Counted from the first letter of the stretch, positions 11,734-23,961 are shown. The stretch: 64,000 nucleotides of DNA from Pisaster brevispinus (GCA_023634235.1 JAMKCF010000044.1:1-64000), one strand, 5' to 3'. Numbers and translations: made by a program. Notes: a model not told the origin generated them from the letters alone.

Positions 11734-13510
11734 AGCCATTTGCCATTTTTACTAATACCCTAGAAACACCCCCCCGTTAGAAAAAAATCAGCTTTCTTTA
11801 AAACCGACTAGCTGCCAGTATTCTTTAGGCACTCCTCCAATTGTAAGGCCAAATAGGACCTTTTTAAGCCTCAATTTATCAAAATCCCCATAAAGATGAA
11901 ACACACAACCCCCAGGTTGTGATAGATTCTTGCCCTTACACATTCTATTAACTGCACGACCCCAAGAAGCTACTAATTAAAAAGATGCTGTGGGTATACA
12001 AATTATGATAATTAGCTTGGCGCATGGATTTTGGCTTATTTGGTGTGGTGTGCCCTTAAAATTTACTCTGCCGCCCTCTTCAGGCTAGACTTGGGACCAA
12101 CCAACTATCGAATCTGAAACCCCGCTCATAATGTCATGAATGTTTACCGTAAAGTTACGACGTACACACTGCGACAGAGACTGACACTTACGGCGACAAC
12201 AGCGACATTATGTGTTTACATGGTATGTACTTTTTTTTTTTTTTGTACGCCAAATTCTGTTCGTTGCCTCACCTTGCCACTTAGCTTATGTTGGATTTCT
12301 GGGCACATTATTTCTCGACCTCTCTGCTGTGCACCCACCGTCCATCCATGGCCCTGGCCTGCTGGTTTAATGTTTGCCCTTTAGGTCTAATCCACATCGT
12401 ATCCTTGGCCCCTGCACCATTTGTAATCCTATTCTTTTGCCCTGTCAAATGTTCAATCCGCCACGTTCTCGATCATGAGACTTACCCATTGAATAGACCC
12501 ATGCCAGAGATAGGCGGTATTTGCTTTTTTTTTTATCAAACCTAAATTACAAATGTTGTATCAATGGAAAGCTTGTTTTAAGACAGGTTCTCATTGGTGC
12601 TTATTTTATATCACAGCGTCATAGCTTAAAAATATAATGGAGTAATGCCATTTTAAATATGAAAGGTGCCCGACTGCCTGTAAATGTTTCTCTTCATGTT
12701 GTTGATGCAACACTCAGTCCTGCAAGTAATCCAACGTTGACAAATTGCACTACCTCCGAGTTGCAAAATACTGCAACTCTTGCATTCGAACACAAAGAGG
12801 GAATTGAAACAGACTTTGTTAGAATGGTGCAAATCAAAGAAAAATCTGTGCGTTTTAAGAAATAAACATTCTGAGTTAAGAAAAATAAATTCTACATATT
12901 GACTATATTTAATTATTTTTTAGTTTAAAAAGTACAAACATTAAAAAAATATATACTTTTTAAAAGTTAGGTTTATAAATGCATTGACTTACAGTCCACT
13001 CATTAACAAAAACTGAACATAAATATTTAAAAAAGTAATACAAATATGTGGCGAAAAAAACCCAACCTTTAGAAAGGCCGAGGTTAATCGATGGATATTT
13101 TTCAGATTGGAGTATTAGCTCCGCCCCCAGGTGACAACCCCTCCCACACCCGCCCATCCCTAACAACCCAACTATCATAAAACAAGAATAAAAATGTTTC
13201 ATGGTAACCACAGACCATAAGGTCATCAGCATTAACAATAGCATAACTTATTTTCAACATAAAAACCATTTTTCTACTTTTACGCCGGAAGTTGCATTAT
13301 TGTGATACTGGTTGCAAAATAATGCAACTTTGTATTGTTTTTCACTTTGTGCAAACTGGAATGTCAGGGCTTCATTTTGGGTGACATTCTGGTTGACTTG
13401 TATTAATACTAGGACTGGGAACTCCTGCGTGTCGCCATTTCTCGCTAGCTTTAAAAAAGCACTGAACATGTCATTCTTGACTAAAAGTGTTCAAGTTGTC
13501 CATTTATGGT
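11734..13510. other. Unique AT-rich DNA, no gene recognised
   Basis: AT-rich single-copy sequence with a T-run at 12230-12245 and short open frames lacking familiar motifs. No exon with convincing splice sites and no repeat family was recognised. Confidence 0.5.
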
Positions 13511-14767
13511 AAGACATAAGACATAAGAAGACATAAGAAAACTTTATTGATCTCCAAAAGAAGAAATTGCATTGCTCACACAAGTTTTTAAAAAACCACC
13601 AAATATGAAAATGTAAAAATAGGCAGATACAAACAAAAAAGCACGAGAAACAACGCACAAGGATTTAAGAAATAAAAACAAACAAATAAACCCCGACAGG
13701 CCATGTATATACAACAATATAAAAATATAGAGAATAATTTATGTAAAAAATATGCAAAAATTGTGAACCAGCACTTATCTTTTATACAAAGCGTTAAAAA
13801 ACGTAATACCCATGGGGACAAAAGAGCGAAGATGACGGTTAGTGCGAGCAGCCGGCAGTCTCATCCTACCACTTCTTGGAATAATATGATCAGTAAGTTC
13901 ACCATGAAGCGGGTGGCTATTATCGTCTAAAATACGACGAAACAGACTTGTCACCCGCTCCTAGTGAAGAGAGTCCACCGACTGCAAACACACCCCCGTC
14001 ATTCTCCCTACTTTCCTCACCAGACGATCAATTCCATCTTTATCCCTTTTCAAAGCGTTCCCACCCCAGCCCGTCACACAATAACTCCATACCCCACAGA
14101 TCACTGATAAATAGAATGTAACAAGAATTTCATTACTGACCCTGAAAGCATTCATTTTACGAAGACAATACATGCGAGAGTTAAGCTTTTTCATTACGTA
14201 ATCTAAGTGAGCACTCCAATCCAGTTTATCATCGAACATAACTCCAAGGTATTTATATGTATTAACCCTTTCAACACAGTTGTTATCAATCACAATATTA
14301 CTAGGCTCAGGCTTACTTTTGCGAAAGTCAATGACAAGCTCTTTAGTCTTAGTAGCATTGAGTATAAGGTAATTATCTTTGCAGTACCCAACAAAACGTT
14401 CAATTTCAGCTTTATAGAAAGTATCATCATCATGTTTTATAAGACCTAGCAAAGCAGTATCATCAGCAAATTTAATAACTGGAGAGTCAGTATGACAGGA
14501 TCGAAAGTCGGACGTATACACAGTGAAAAGGAATGGAGCTAACACTGTACCTTGTGGAGCACCTGTGTTGGTGATTAAGGACTCCGACTGAACATTTTCA
14601 TTAAGTTTTACAAATTGACTGCGATTAGTGAGAAAATCAAGAATAAGTTTGACCAGTTGATGAGGAACGTCCATATTCAATAACTTACGGGTGAGGAGAT
14701 GGGGTTGCATTGTGTTGAAAGCAGAAGAGAGAAGAGTAGTGTCAGAAGGTGTCTCAAATTCCTTCAC
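13511..14767 (-). mobile_element. 5'-truncated Rex1/Babar-like LINE
   Basis: Minus-strand non-LTR retrotransposon with only the 3' half of its reverse transcriptase. On the minus strand the 3' end reads CAATAAAGTTTTCTTATG and closes in short direct repeats of TCTTATG, the tail type of Rex1/CR1-related LINEs. The 5' end breaks inside the reverse transcriptase near 14767. Flanking DNA on both sides is AT-rich and unrelated. Target-site duplications were not resolved. Confidence 0.85.
13775..14767 (-). pseudogene. Reverse transcriptase fragment of the Rex1-like LINE
   Basis: The frame opens with SSAFNTMQPHLL (RT motif A region), then GAPQGTVLAPFLF (motif B), the catalytic box FADDTALL, and the thumb segment YKYLGVMFDDKLDW. 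It stops at TAG (13961-13963) after SVDSLH, but the same frame resumes with ERVTSLFRRILDDNSHPL and IIPRSGRMRLP, the expected Rex1-type C-terminus, and ends near 13775. One nonsense codon therefore splits an otherwise continuous frame. The N-terminal endonuclease and first RT motifs are absent, so the copy cannot be autonomous. Confidence 0.85.
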
Positions 14768-15146
14768 TATGTAAACTCATATTTTATTTTATAAAAATGA
14801 GAAGAAAAGTACCTATTTTCCGATGCAAATTTGATAAGGTCTACCGATGGTACAGCATATTCCACCTATATCAAATCTCATATAGAGAATGTGACTTATT
14901 TCAATTTATTGTAAAAAGCATGTCTGTGTTATAAGGTCAAAGGGTACTTGCAGTAGAGGCAATTTACAGCAGCAACTTCCATCGGCATATTGAAGAGGGC
15001 GTGCTTCATCAGTAGTATGCGCCAATGGCAATGGCATATTTCGCAAAATATGAAGCTTCTGTTTTTCTTTTTATAAGGGTTTACAATGAAAAATACACCT
15101 TTTTTCTCTATCTATCATCTATTATTGCATTTATACAATCTCCTAG

Positions 15147-15254
15147 TCGGTCTCAGACTCCCAGGGCAGATGCTGAAGACTCTACCAGTGAAGGTCCAAA
15201 GACACTACAAAGAGAATTGGAGATGGACAAGAAACAGGAAGCTCACAATGACAG
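15147..15254 (+). CDS. Exon of an unidentified gene (exon X, copy 1)
   Basis: A 108-nt exon-like segment between ATCTCCTAG and GACAG/GTAAGG, both good splice sites. The only frame that looks coding reads RSQTPRADAEDSTSEG and then LQRELEMDKKQEAHNDR: a Ser/Pro/Arg start passing into a charged, probably helical stretch. Start and end are both phase 2. A second copy at 33026-33137 keeps both splice sites but carries a stop and a 4-nt length change, so this is the better-preserved one. I do not recognise the protein. The neighbouring exons at 21.9 and 24.8 kb are on the same strand but phase 0, so at least one exon would be missing between if they belong together. Confidence 0.5.
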
Positions 15255-16140
15255 GTAAGGAATAGTCTGGTTGTGCTGTGAACATTTATTTTTAGTTAAC
15301 ATCTCTTATTACAGATTTACAGACCTCCTTGTGTGTCACTAAAAATGTTTCTATTTTAGAAATATTTTTGCTTAAATTACTCACATCTATGAAAGGTTGA
15401 CATCATTCAATGCTTTGACTAGAGGCACTTTTCAAAGGTAATAAAGTCATGAACAGGTTTTGATCAGGTACCTGACTGAATGGAAAACAAGAAGTGTCAG
15501 ACAAAGTACATTAATAAGGCACTTCTCAAGTACAAAGAAACATGTTATCCTTATAAGTTGCTTCCCTTAACCGGTTTGGATCAGGTTTTCCAAAATGTGT
15601 TCCTATTCCACCCATGGTATACATTTACAGAACACTTGCATCAATTTTGTTGTTGTTGAGAATATAGAAGTAAAGACAATAAATGCTCATATTTTGCACT
15701 GGGATTTACCTGTTCTTATTTGAGACAATTGAAGGAAAGCCCTCTTTGGTTACTGTGACTCAGCCAATCACACATTTTGCCCTGTATTGACCTTTTTCAT
15801 CAACGTTACACTCGGTTATTGTCTGCTACACTCAACATTTAGGAAGTCAAATTGTATGTAAATGCTGCATCACCTAAAATATGCACTTCACTGTATAACA
15901 CAAGGAAACATTGACACCCGGTGTTTAAGCTAGGATTCAAAAAGTGGGAGTGCAAAGTGAAAACTGTATAGGGAGTGCAATTTGTTTCAATGAGAAACCA
16001 CACTGTGTGCAAACCGCAAGAGCAGTGCGCAAATTCTTTAAAATTACCTTGAAAAAGTAACTTTTTTTTTCAATTGTTTTGAAGTCCATCAGGAAGCTTA
16101 ATATTTACTGATTGTATACCCTCTCGTTCTCGATGTTTTA

Positions 16141-16400
16141 TCAGCCTTGATACAAGGCTGTATGTAGTACAGAAATCCACAACCCTCAGTACACTGTGTA
16201 ACTATTTTTTACTTGGCTGTACCGAGTTGAAGTCTAGCCAAGCTTTCTTCATGAATATGGATATTATGTACAGCCAATCACAGTGTGCTGATAGATGGAC
16301 CTTGGACCCTGTGGATGCTCTGCATAAATATGTGGTTTTCTGTTTAGGTCTGTGCATGGATTCCTGTGTGTGGTGATGTGGTGAATGATGGCAAAAAAGC
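16141..16400 (+). repeat. Old relic related to the TA-flanked TIR transposon
   Basis: The order of short matches follows the interior of the elements at 33.2, 45.4 and 62.3 kb: GTAGTACAGAAATCC, then a tract ending GAGTTGAAGTCTAGCCAAGC, then ATGAATATGGATATT, then CAGCCAATCACAGTGTGC. It is much more diverged, lacks both terminal inverted repeats and is AT-enriched, consistent with an older, truncated copy. Confidence 0.6.
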
Positions 16401-16454
16401 ATCAAATCTACAGCGATTGCAGCCATGTCAAAAGTCAAATGTAGAAAAAATGTT

Positions 16455-16605
16455 CCCTGTTTCTATGGATACGCTATGGACGCTTTGACTTAGGATTACT
16501 GCATCGAATGAATAACATACTGGAATGACATTGACCTCAAAGTCTTGGTGTCAGACCCACGCATAGTACTGGGACTCACTGACATATCAATAACAGGTTG
16601 AGGTT
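16455..16605 (+). repeat. Dispersed repeat, partner at 39768-39912
   Basis: About 145 bp recurs at 39768-39912 in the same orientation. Shared stretches include ATACTGGAATGACATTGACC, CTTGGTGTCAGACCCAC and ATCAATAACAGGTTG. No terminal repeat or coding potential was seen, so it is either a repeat-family fragment or part of a local duplication. Confidence 0.75.
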
Positions 16606-18119
16606 TTGTAAGGCTACAGATACATCAACACTTTGTGTGTTCACATGATGCCTAACTGTGGCTTCTGTGTTTTCCATGCACGCTGACTATGGATACGGGA
16701 GCTCATACACAAGCGTTAAAAACGGATACCGTTTTGCTGGTTTTGGTTGTTTTTTTGCCCTAAATAAGAAAACATTTCCCCTGTATTGCTTTTAAAGGTG
16801 TCATTCATGACATACATTGTAGATAGTAATGTGTACTTGCTGGAAACTTTCTTTACACACGTTTCACACGATGGTTGGAAAACGTACAGTTACTACTATT
16901 CAATCAAACTTTCCTATGCAAGAAGAACATCGACAAATGTTTTTTGGATTTGTTTTGCTTGCAAAACCTATGCCAACGTGTGTGTATACTTTTACCTAGG
17001 CCTGACATATAACTCTGTGATTGGAAAACAAAGTCTGATGTGCATCCAACGTGAACAGATGCGGGTATCGTACCTGTATCTGTAAGGATGCACTTATGAA
17101 ATCTCTCAATTAATCGTTTGCTTTGGTTATAATGAACAAGGGTTACAGAACAAAAAGTCTGGGTGTTATCTAGTCTCTCAAGACTGGTTGATTTATGCCA
17201 TATTTGAGGTGTAATAAAGCATAATGTAAAATAGCAGATTGGTTTAAAGTTTAACACAATCAACAATGGCAAACTGTCCATTCTTTCAGGGTATATATTT
17301 GGTGCTGTTTTATCATTTCTGCATTTTCAAGGGACAAAGGTTTGCTAGAAAACAGCAATAGTTATTTATCTGTTGGAGTAAAGCAATGATGCTACAGAAA
17401 TACATGGTGTGTGAAGAATGAATAGACTGTACAAGTCTGGCATGTATCTGAACAGTTTGGGGATCCTTTGGTTCTCTCGTGTATGAAGGAAACAAAATCA
17501 CACTTTGGTACCGGTCCCAGTGTTTGAATATTGGCTGCCTTATGGAGACTGAAAACAAAAAGGTCTCCACAAAGGAGTTCTAAAGAGAGGGATTTTCCAC
17601 GAGGAATTTTGTGTATAAAGTCTATAAGAGGATGTGAAATACAGGGACAAAGGAAAAAACAAAAGAATTCTCCACAGTGTTGGACTATGGATGAGACTTA
17701 CACAGTCTATAATAATTCCCATATTGTTCTTATTGTTTAGTTGCTGAGAGTGAGGCTATGACCATCATGCTGCAGTCAGCTGATTATTTGAAAGTAAAGA
17801 AGCAGTAACAGCTTCAGATGTAAAACATGGAGTGAGACTGAGATTTGTGCATCCTAAGGAAACTAAGGTATTCCAGAGACAGAGTCTTGTGAAGCTCTGG
17901 GATCATGTCACATTCACATTTCTGTCAGACATTTTGTTTTTCCAGACTATTAGACACAAATATCTGCTTTGATACTGAAGGGTTTGTTTTGCACACTGTG
18001 CTGTGGGTTGTTTCCAAGTTGCCTGTGAATAATGCAGTGTGGGACAAGGGTTCTGAAGCTGATCTATGATGCTTATGGCTGGAGACAAATCTGACTGACT
18101 AAAATAGGGCACCATTACA
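16606..18119. other. Non-coding stretch, nothing recognised
   Basis: AT-rich sequence. Open frames on both strands are short and lack motifs or convincing splice sites. Confidence 0.4.
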
Positions 18120-18396
18120 GGGCCCAATTTCTTAGTGCTGCTTAATGGTAAGCAAATTTTTGTGCTTGCTTTAGCAAAAAAATTGCGTAAGTGTATTTCA
18201 CAGGTTAGCAAGAAATTTAGGCAGCCATCTTGCGCATTCACCATGAATTTGCATTGTTACGTCATTCATTTTCATACAGTAAGTACAGGAAGGTTAGAAT
18301 GCCTTTTCATGCGCTTATGGTTAGCAGTTCTATGAAATGGAAATCAAACAGTAAGCACAAAATCGGCCGTTAAAGCAGCTCTATGATTATGGGCCC
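18120..18396. mobile_element. MITE with GGGCCC ends (Harbinger-like family)
   Basis: A short palindromic element. The left end GGGCCCAATTTCTTAGTGCT and right end, read inward, GGGCCCATAATCATAGAGCT form imperfect inverted repeats that continue with CTGCTTAA. Related elements lie at 21188-21514, 50864-51152 and 51663-51916. No transposase frame. Harbinger-like affiliation is inferred from end sequence and size only. Confidence 0.75.
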
Positions 18397-18595
18397 TGGT
18401 TGGTACTTTTCCAATTCAACATGAGTACCTAATTTGGTTTTGAAATGCCTGTAGACAAGTCTGAGTTACTATTATGGGGCACAATTACTGGGTAGCGTTA
18501 TTTCACTTCAACATGAGTACATCATTTGATTTTTTAAATGCCTGTAGACAAGTCTGAGTGACCATTATTGAGTTTATTATACTCTTTTTTATTGC

Positions 18596-18700
18596 TCATT
18601 TACAATTACTCAACTTTCCAAAGTTTTCCACTATTTCAATAAATTGCTTAACTGCTGTTGGGGATGTTGAAATTATGATCCAATCGCCTAAATAACAAAA
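18596..18700 (-). pseudogene. Short L1/Tx1-like reverse transcriptase scrap
   Basis: Minus-strand reading gives VFCYLGDWIIISTSP followed by FIEIVENFGKLSNC, resembling the catalytic box and following helix of L1-clade reverse transcriptases, with YLGD in place of the usual F/YADD. Only about 35 residues are present, so the assignment is weak. Confidence 0.3.
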
Positions 18701-18799
18701 TACTGGTCCAGTTGTACAGGCTCTTTTGCAGAAAAATTCCAAACAGTGACTTTTATAATGATGGGTTCTTATGAAGTGCTTTATCACACCCGTAGCAGT

Positions 18800-20044
18800 T
18801 AATCAAAATGCTCATTATTTGTGTTTCAACAGGATAAGCAGAGCTATGTTTTGAACTATGAGACCCATTTATGTAACACCTTATTATCAATGTTGCACCT
18901 TTTATCCAATCATAGGACGCTCATCTAGCACCTCTTTGGTACCATTCTGTAGAAAGAAGACTATCTCCACTGTCAGTCTTTTTAAAGCTAGCATTGGAAT
19001 GAGGAGTTGGATAAGGTGCTTGTGGTTTAACAGAGCTGGATGAAAAGGAACTGCAGAGCAAGGACTGTACTCCCAACATGGTAAAAACAGACAGAGAGAG
19101 TGATTCCATAAGCAATAGGTAGTTGGGAATCAGGCTAGTCTAGTTGTGACTTGTCCTATCAATCACATCCATGGACCCTGGTTTGAATCACACCTCAGAC
19201 CAGTGCTTCATGTGTGGATAGTGTTTTCAGCCACTCCCATATGACATAGGCTTGAGGGTTTTCATTCCTCATCCAACACTGAGTAGATCTTCAGTGCTGT
19301 TATCTTTATGGAGACCTAGGCAGAGTTTGTTAAACATAAATCTGAGTTGCCTAGAAGAACTTTTTACAAATGAATGAGTGTCATTGGCCTTGCCTGTAAC
19401 ATGGAGCTGGGGACATAGACAGTCTGTTAATGTCAGAGAATAGTTATAAGACTTTACCACATGTCTACAGACAAACCACTGGATTAACAAATCATATAAG
19501 AATAGTTGTAAGGCCTTACTACATGTCTGGTTATACAGACAAACCACTGGATTGAAAAACTATCTGAAAATATGCATTGGGCATCACTTGAGATAAGTTA
19601 AAGACTTTAAAAAGGGAAAGAATAGGGAGACCAGACCCAGCTCCTGTGACATCTGAGTCAATTCAGGGTCTATTCCCTGGACTTAACCCCAATGAAATTT
19701 AGTTGAATTTGTAATCCCAATGGCATCCCATCTACATTCCATGCTTGAATATTCAGTTTACGAACCCCAGTGTTCTTACTTGAAGCTACCCCAAGCAGGG
19801 AGTTTTCCCAGGGCTAGCTATAAACTTTTAGAGTTCAACCACACTTTTATTCAGTAAATTAATAAAGTATGAGACCAGACATAGTTTGAATTATTTCCTC
19901 AACAGATGGAGATAATGGAAGAAGATCTAGCTGAGATGGGCTGACATGATACCATGATGCAAGAAGTAACATTAATAGGTGAGAAACAGGTAAGAGGTCA
20001 ATTCTTAGAGGGCTGGTAAATCTCTGGTCTTTGAAGAATAAGTG
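18800..20044. other. Non-coding stretch with a degenerate tRNA-derived SINE
   Basis: Around 19133-19260 lies GGTTTGAATCACACC, like a pol III B box, followed by a SINE-like body. Elsewhere I see no supported gene or repeat. Confidence 0.35.
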
Positions 20045-20128
20045 CTGATTGACCGAGTGGTCTGATGCACTAGACTCAAGTTCTCATGATGTCAGTGATC
20101 TGATGTCAGTATTTCAAGTCCTGGTCAC
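20045..20128 (+). repeat. tRNA-Leu(CAA)-like SINE head
   Basis: GACCGAGTGGTCTGATGCAC matches a tRNA-Leu D-arm and A box; AGACTCAAGTTCT matches the anticodon arm with anticodon CAA; TTTCAAGTCCTGGTC is a degenerate B box. The acceptor stem does not close and the variable region is expanded, so this is a SINE head or pseudogene, not a tRNA gene. A related copy starts at 39230. Confidence 0.6.
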
Positions 20129-20383
20129 GGCGTTTATTGTTCTTCAGTCTGCAAAGGCCTTGTTCAAAGCTAGCTCATTTAGCTAAACTACATTCTGCCT
20201 CTATTACTCTATTTTTTAACAACCGTTTAACAAGTCCATTGAAAGTCAGGGACATTAATATCATTATTGCAAAATGAAACAGAGGTCACATCGTATTTTC
20301 GGGTTTTCTTTGGTGATTTGTTATATACATTTTACACATAATTTGGGATTGAATAAAGCAAAGGGACTAAGGATTTGAAACAA

Positions 20384-20604
20384 CGACCTCTCGTTAAATG
20401 TGCCAGTGCTCTAGCCACTGAGCTATCTAGCCCTATGGCTAAACCTCCAAGTTTAACGATTCATTGCTCTACCCAATGAGCTATCTAGCCATATGGCTAG
20501 ACCTATGGTTCAAAAAGCTGGTTTGTACCAACTGAGCTATCCGGCCCTATGGCTAGACCTTCAGTTTAATCTGCCTGTGCTCTACCAACTGAGCTCTCTA
20601 GCTC
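20384..20604 (-). repeat. Tandem array of tRNA 5'-half (A-box) units
   Basis: On the minus strand AGATAGCTCAGTTGGTAGAG-type sequences, a tRNA D-arm with pol III A box, recur four times at about 57-bp spacing (plus-strand GAGCT at 20420, 20478, 20534, 20591). They are separated by CTAGCCATAGGGC-like linkers. Only after the last unit on that strand is there a B-box-like GGTCGTTGTTTCAAATC. A repeated A box with one B box is unusual for a SINE. Confidence 0.75.
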
Positions 20605-21187
20605 TATGGCTAGATAACTCAGTTTAGGACATTTATATATGTTTTAATGCAGGCTATCGTGGTTGTCTTTTTTTCTGGTTTGATTATCCAAATGATAAAT
20701 GTTACAAACAATAGGATCGAAGTAAATTTAGTAGAGCTCTTCTTCCTTAAAGCACGACTCAATAGCAAATTACAACATTAGAGTGTGATGCCTCAACATC
20801 ACTTATCAAAGTCACTACTAGTCCAAGAGGAACACCCTAACCCAATCACAACATTATAGTTAAGTGTCATGCCTCTTGAGCAAAACAACTATCATTAAAG
20901 ATTTTGAATACAACACCAGTCTTTCTCATAAACTCCTAAAAGAGTGTAGGCTCTTATGTGAAAAGGGTATCAAGTTAACTGATTCATTTATTCTGTAGTT
21001 TGATCTCTTCTCATACTTTATAGATTAAAATCAGTTTCGCTGAACTGGAAAACAGAGAGGGGCCTAATTGAAATCAGACAACTGAAAGGTATTCCTTTTT
21101 TTGTAGGTCATTTGTTCAGAAATTAGTGACATATGCCTAGTTTTGCTGATTCTATTTCTTGCTAGCACAGAATGATATAGATAGACA

Positions 21188-21514
21188 GGGCCTTGAATTC
21201 AATCTGACTCCACAGCTCTATTGCATAAAATTCCTTGTAAGCACAAAAAGTAGCTAAGCATGACAAAAATGTTTTTACCAGATTAAGGTTACCAGCCTAA
21301 ACAAACGCCTTGTCTCATGTACCATTTGCAACTTGTATCTTGCTCATTTCTGCTAAGCAGAAAACTATTAAGCAATATGTTCAACTTTGTTAGGCCCAAC
21401 TCCATGCTGCTTCTCACTGTGGTTTTCTGCACTTACGGCCACAAAAATCAGGCACTTCATAGGTTGCCATAAGCACAGAAGTCTGTTGTAAGCAGCGCAT
21501 GAAATTCCACCCTT
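21188..21514. mobile_element. MITE of the GGGCCC-end family (degenerate)
   Basis: It starts near GGGCCTTGAATTC and ends near GTAAGCAGCGCATGAAATTC, with the internal TAAGCA motifs found in the family members at 18.1 and 51.7 kb. The ends are eroded, so the limits are approximate. Confidence 0.55.
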
Positions 21515-21898
21515 GTCTCAAAAATCTAAAAAGGACTTTGCAAATGTTCAGATGTTTAATGAAACAGGCTCTTGCTAGTAGATAAGGGCTTTGGATGGCA
21601 TGCTATTACCCTGGATGGGTATTTAGCCTTGTGTTGGTTCTATCGTGAGTAGTTGATCAAAAAAAGAGTTGCACCCTTCCCATTAAAGGAATTTACAAGC
21701 CAAAAATACCATGTAATTTATAATAATTTGGTAACTATTTGTGACATGATTTTTCAAGCAATATTTTCTGCTCATATAACTCTAGAATTGGACCATAGTC
21801 TTAGTTCGTCTTAAGTGTATATATTTCATTTGTATCAGTGAGACAAATCCAGTTTTGGATGTTGTTGTGTTGAGGTATCATGTTGTTTTGATCTGCAG

Positions 21899-22012
21899 GA
21901 CAAGTTGGATGAGAACACCCTGTACAATGACATTGTAGAGTTTTGTAACAAGGATAACTCTGTCTACTTCATTGTGGGTCTGTTTGGTTCCATGGACTCC
22001 CTCTCCAACTCG
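21899..22012 (+). CDS. Exon of an unidentified gene, phase 0-0
   Basis: A 114-nt open segment (38 codons) lies between TTTTGATCTGCAG and TCG/GTAAGA, both strong splice sites. It reads DKLDENTLYNDIVEFCNKDN then VYFIVGLFGSMDSLSNS with no stop and ordinary composition, so a real exon is likely. An acidic helix runs into a hydrophobic segment. I do not recognise the protein. The next plausible plus-strand exon, 24790-24900, also starts and ends in phase 0, so the two could be consecutive across a 2.8-kb intron. Confidence 0.6.
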
Positions 22013-22665
22013 GTAAGACTTATTTCTTAGCCAGAAAGTTTATATTTCTGAATATATTTGTTCTTATCATTTCCTGGCACACCCAGGATTATGTCTTGGG
22101 GAGGGGGGGGGCGGCTCAAAGAAATGTAATTGGAGGGGTCTAGGGGCAAAGCCCCAGTGGGGGTCCAATTGGCAAAGTCCCAGGCGTTTTGTGGGATGAA
22201 AAGTCTAGTATCTGTATGCCTAAAAACTGAAATCAATATCAATTTTTTACTGGAAATATTACTGTAACATCAACTTGTTCAAAAAAAGCTGACCCCCATA
22301 AATCAACCAGACTGAGTATGTATATGTATGTAACCTTGCCAAGGTCCTACCGATAATCCTTTGTGTTGCAAAAGTGATGTCATATAATAATCATCAATAT
22401 CAGATTACCATAAAAAAAAATCAAGTTAAACATTAATCCTGGACATAAATTTGATGTGTGATGTTGAAAGGGTATGAATTCAGGCCTTTTTAAATCAAGC
22501 ACACATAGCCGACTTTAAGAGAATTGTGGAAAGGAAGCAATACATGATGACATGGGTTTGGATTTGGTGATGGCATTATCTGTTTTCATGCATATTTATT
22601 GAAAACGTTGGAAAAAACTAAAATGTCCAGCGTTTTCTCTAATTCAAGTGAAGTAGTATCTTAGA

Positions 22666-22960
22666 GTGTCGTGGCTGAGTGGTTTAGAGCATTGAATAAC
22701 AGTTCTGGTGGTTAACTCATCGTGGTTAACTCAGTGTGTGGGTTCGAATCCCAGTCAAAACATTTGTGTCCTGAAGCAAGATGCTTTACTGTTATTCTCT
22801 TGACCCAGTGGTAAAAATGGGTACCTGCGAGGGTAGAGGTTGATATTGTCTTTGAAAAAGTCTTCGGAGCGACACGACAGCCCAAAAGGCTGTATACTTC
22901 CCAGGGAGCTGAAAAAGATTAAAGGAATGTTATTGGCCCAATTTCAGGGGCAGTAATTTA
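22666..22960 (+). repeat. tRNA-derived SINE
   Basis: GTGGCTGAGTGGTTTAGAGC is a Leu/Ser-type A box and GTGGGTTCGAATCCCAG a near-perfect B box. Between them GTGGTTAACTCA is duplicated. The body continues with GAAGCAAGATGCTTTACTG and AATGGGTACCTGCGAGG, sequence of the kind shared by many invertebrate SINEs. Best-preserved SINE in the window. Confidence 0.8.
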
Positions 22961-23961
22961 AAGCTTATTGATACATTAATGTAAAATGCTAAGTTTAAGA
23001 TTTTGTTTATATTATTCTTATCATTATCTTTACACTTGTCTGGCAATCCATCGAAAAGGGGGAAAAACATTTGAAATGCCAGAACAAATTGCAATATATT
23101 TTATCCTAGAAAAATTTGCACATTGGATTGAAATGCTAATGTTATTGTTGCAAATGAGATATATAAAAGGAATTTCTGCACAAAGCAAAAATTGAAAATG
23201 GCAATAGATGAAAAAACAACATCCTGCCATTGGGCAAAAAGCAAAAACTACACACACTTGTGAGCTTCTCCTTTCCCTCTGCCCCACTTCTTTTTTATTT
23301 ATTTATTTTTTTGGTGGGGGACTTGGCGGATGGGAGGGGGGAGGAGATGTATCAATTCCCTGAGCCATTCATGTATTGAGGAATGAAGTTCTTGCAGTTG
23401 CAAGTATTAGGTTTTTTTTTAATTATTGTATTTTTTTACGAACATTTTATTTTATTAATGCTTACCAATGTTCACAGGAGGGCAGACTTACTGATTATGT
23501 CAAGAATGATTATAAAAAATTTCAAAACCAATTAAGGCCTATAATTTGAAGTTTCTCTACGTGTTATAGACTTTTCATCTTCTCATGGATGTTGTTTCTA
23601 TTGTAAAGCTATTATATTTTTTGCAAGAAACACTTGACCATGCAGTGGTGCGTCACAAATTATGATGTCAAAAAAGCGCAGTTGTTTAATGTCAACTTAC
23701 TTAATGTGGTTTATAGATAGGTTAATCACAAATAAGCAACTTAAAAACTATTTGTGTTATGGTAAAGTTTGTTAGGGTAAATATATTATATTCATTAATA
23801 GTAAAAAAAGGTACAGATTGAGTATCGGAGGCTGACACGGAACTAACTCCTGTGACTCTTGCCAGACCTGTTCAATTCATATTTTTAATGATCAAGTATT
23901 TCTACTAATTAATTACCTGTAATGATATTTTGTATTAAACCAAACTTCGGAAAGCCAAAGA
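22961..23961. other. Non-coding stretch
   Basis: AT-rich, with a T/G-rich tract at 23290-23350. No exon or repeat family recognised. Confidence 0.35.

Noticed and set aside
20045..20128. A functional tRNA-Leu gene
   Set aside because: The acceptor stem does not pair and the B box is degenerate, so only a SINE head or pseudogene is supported.
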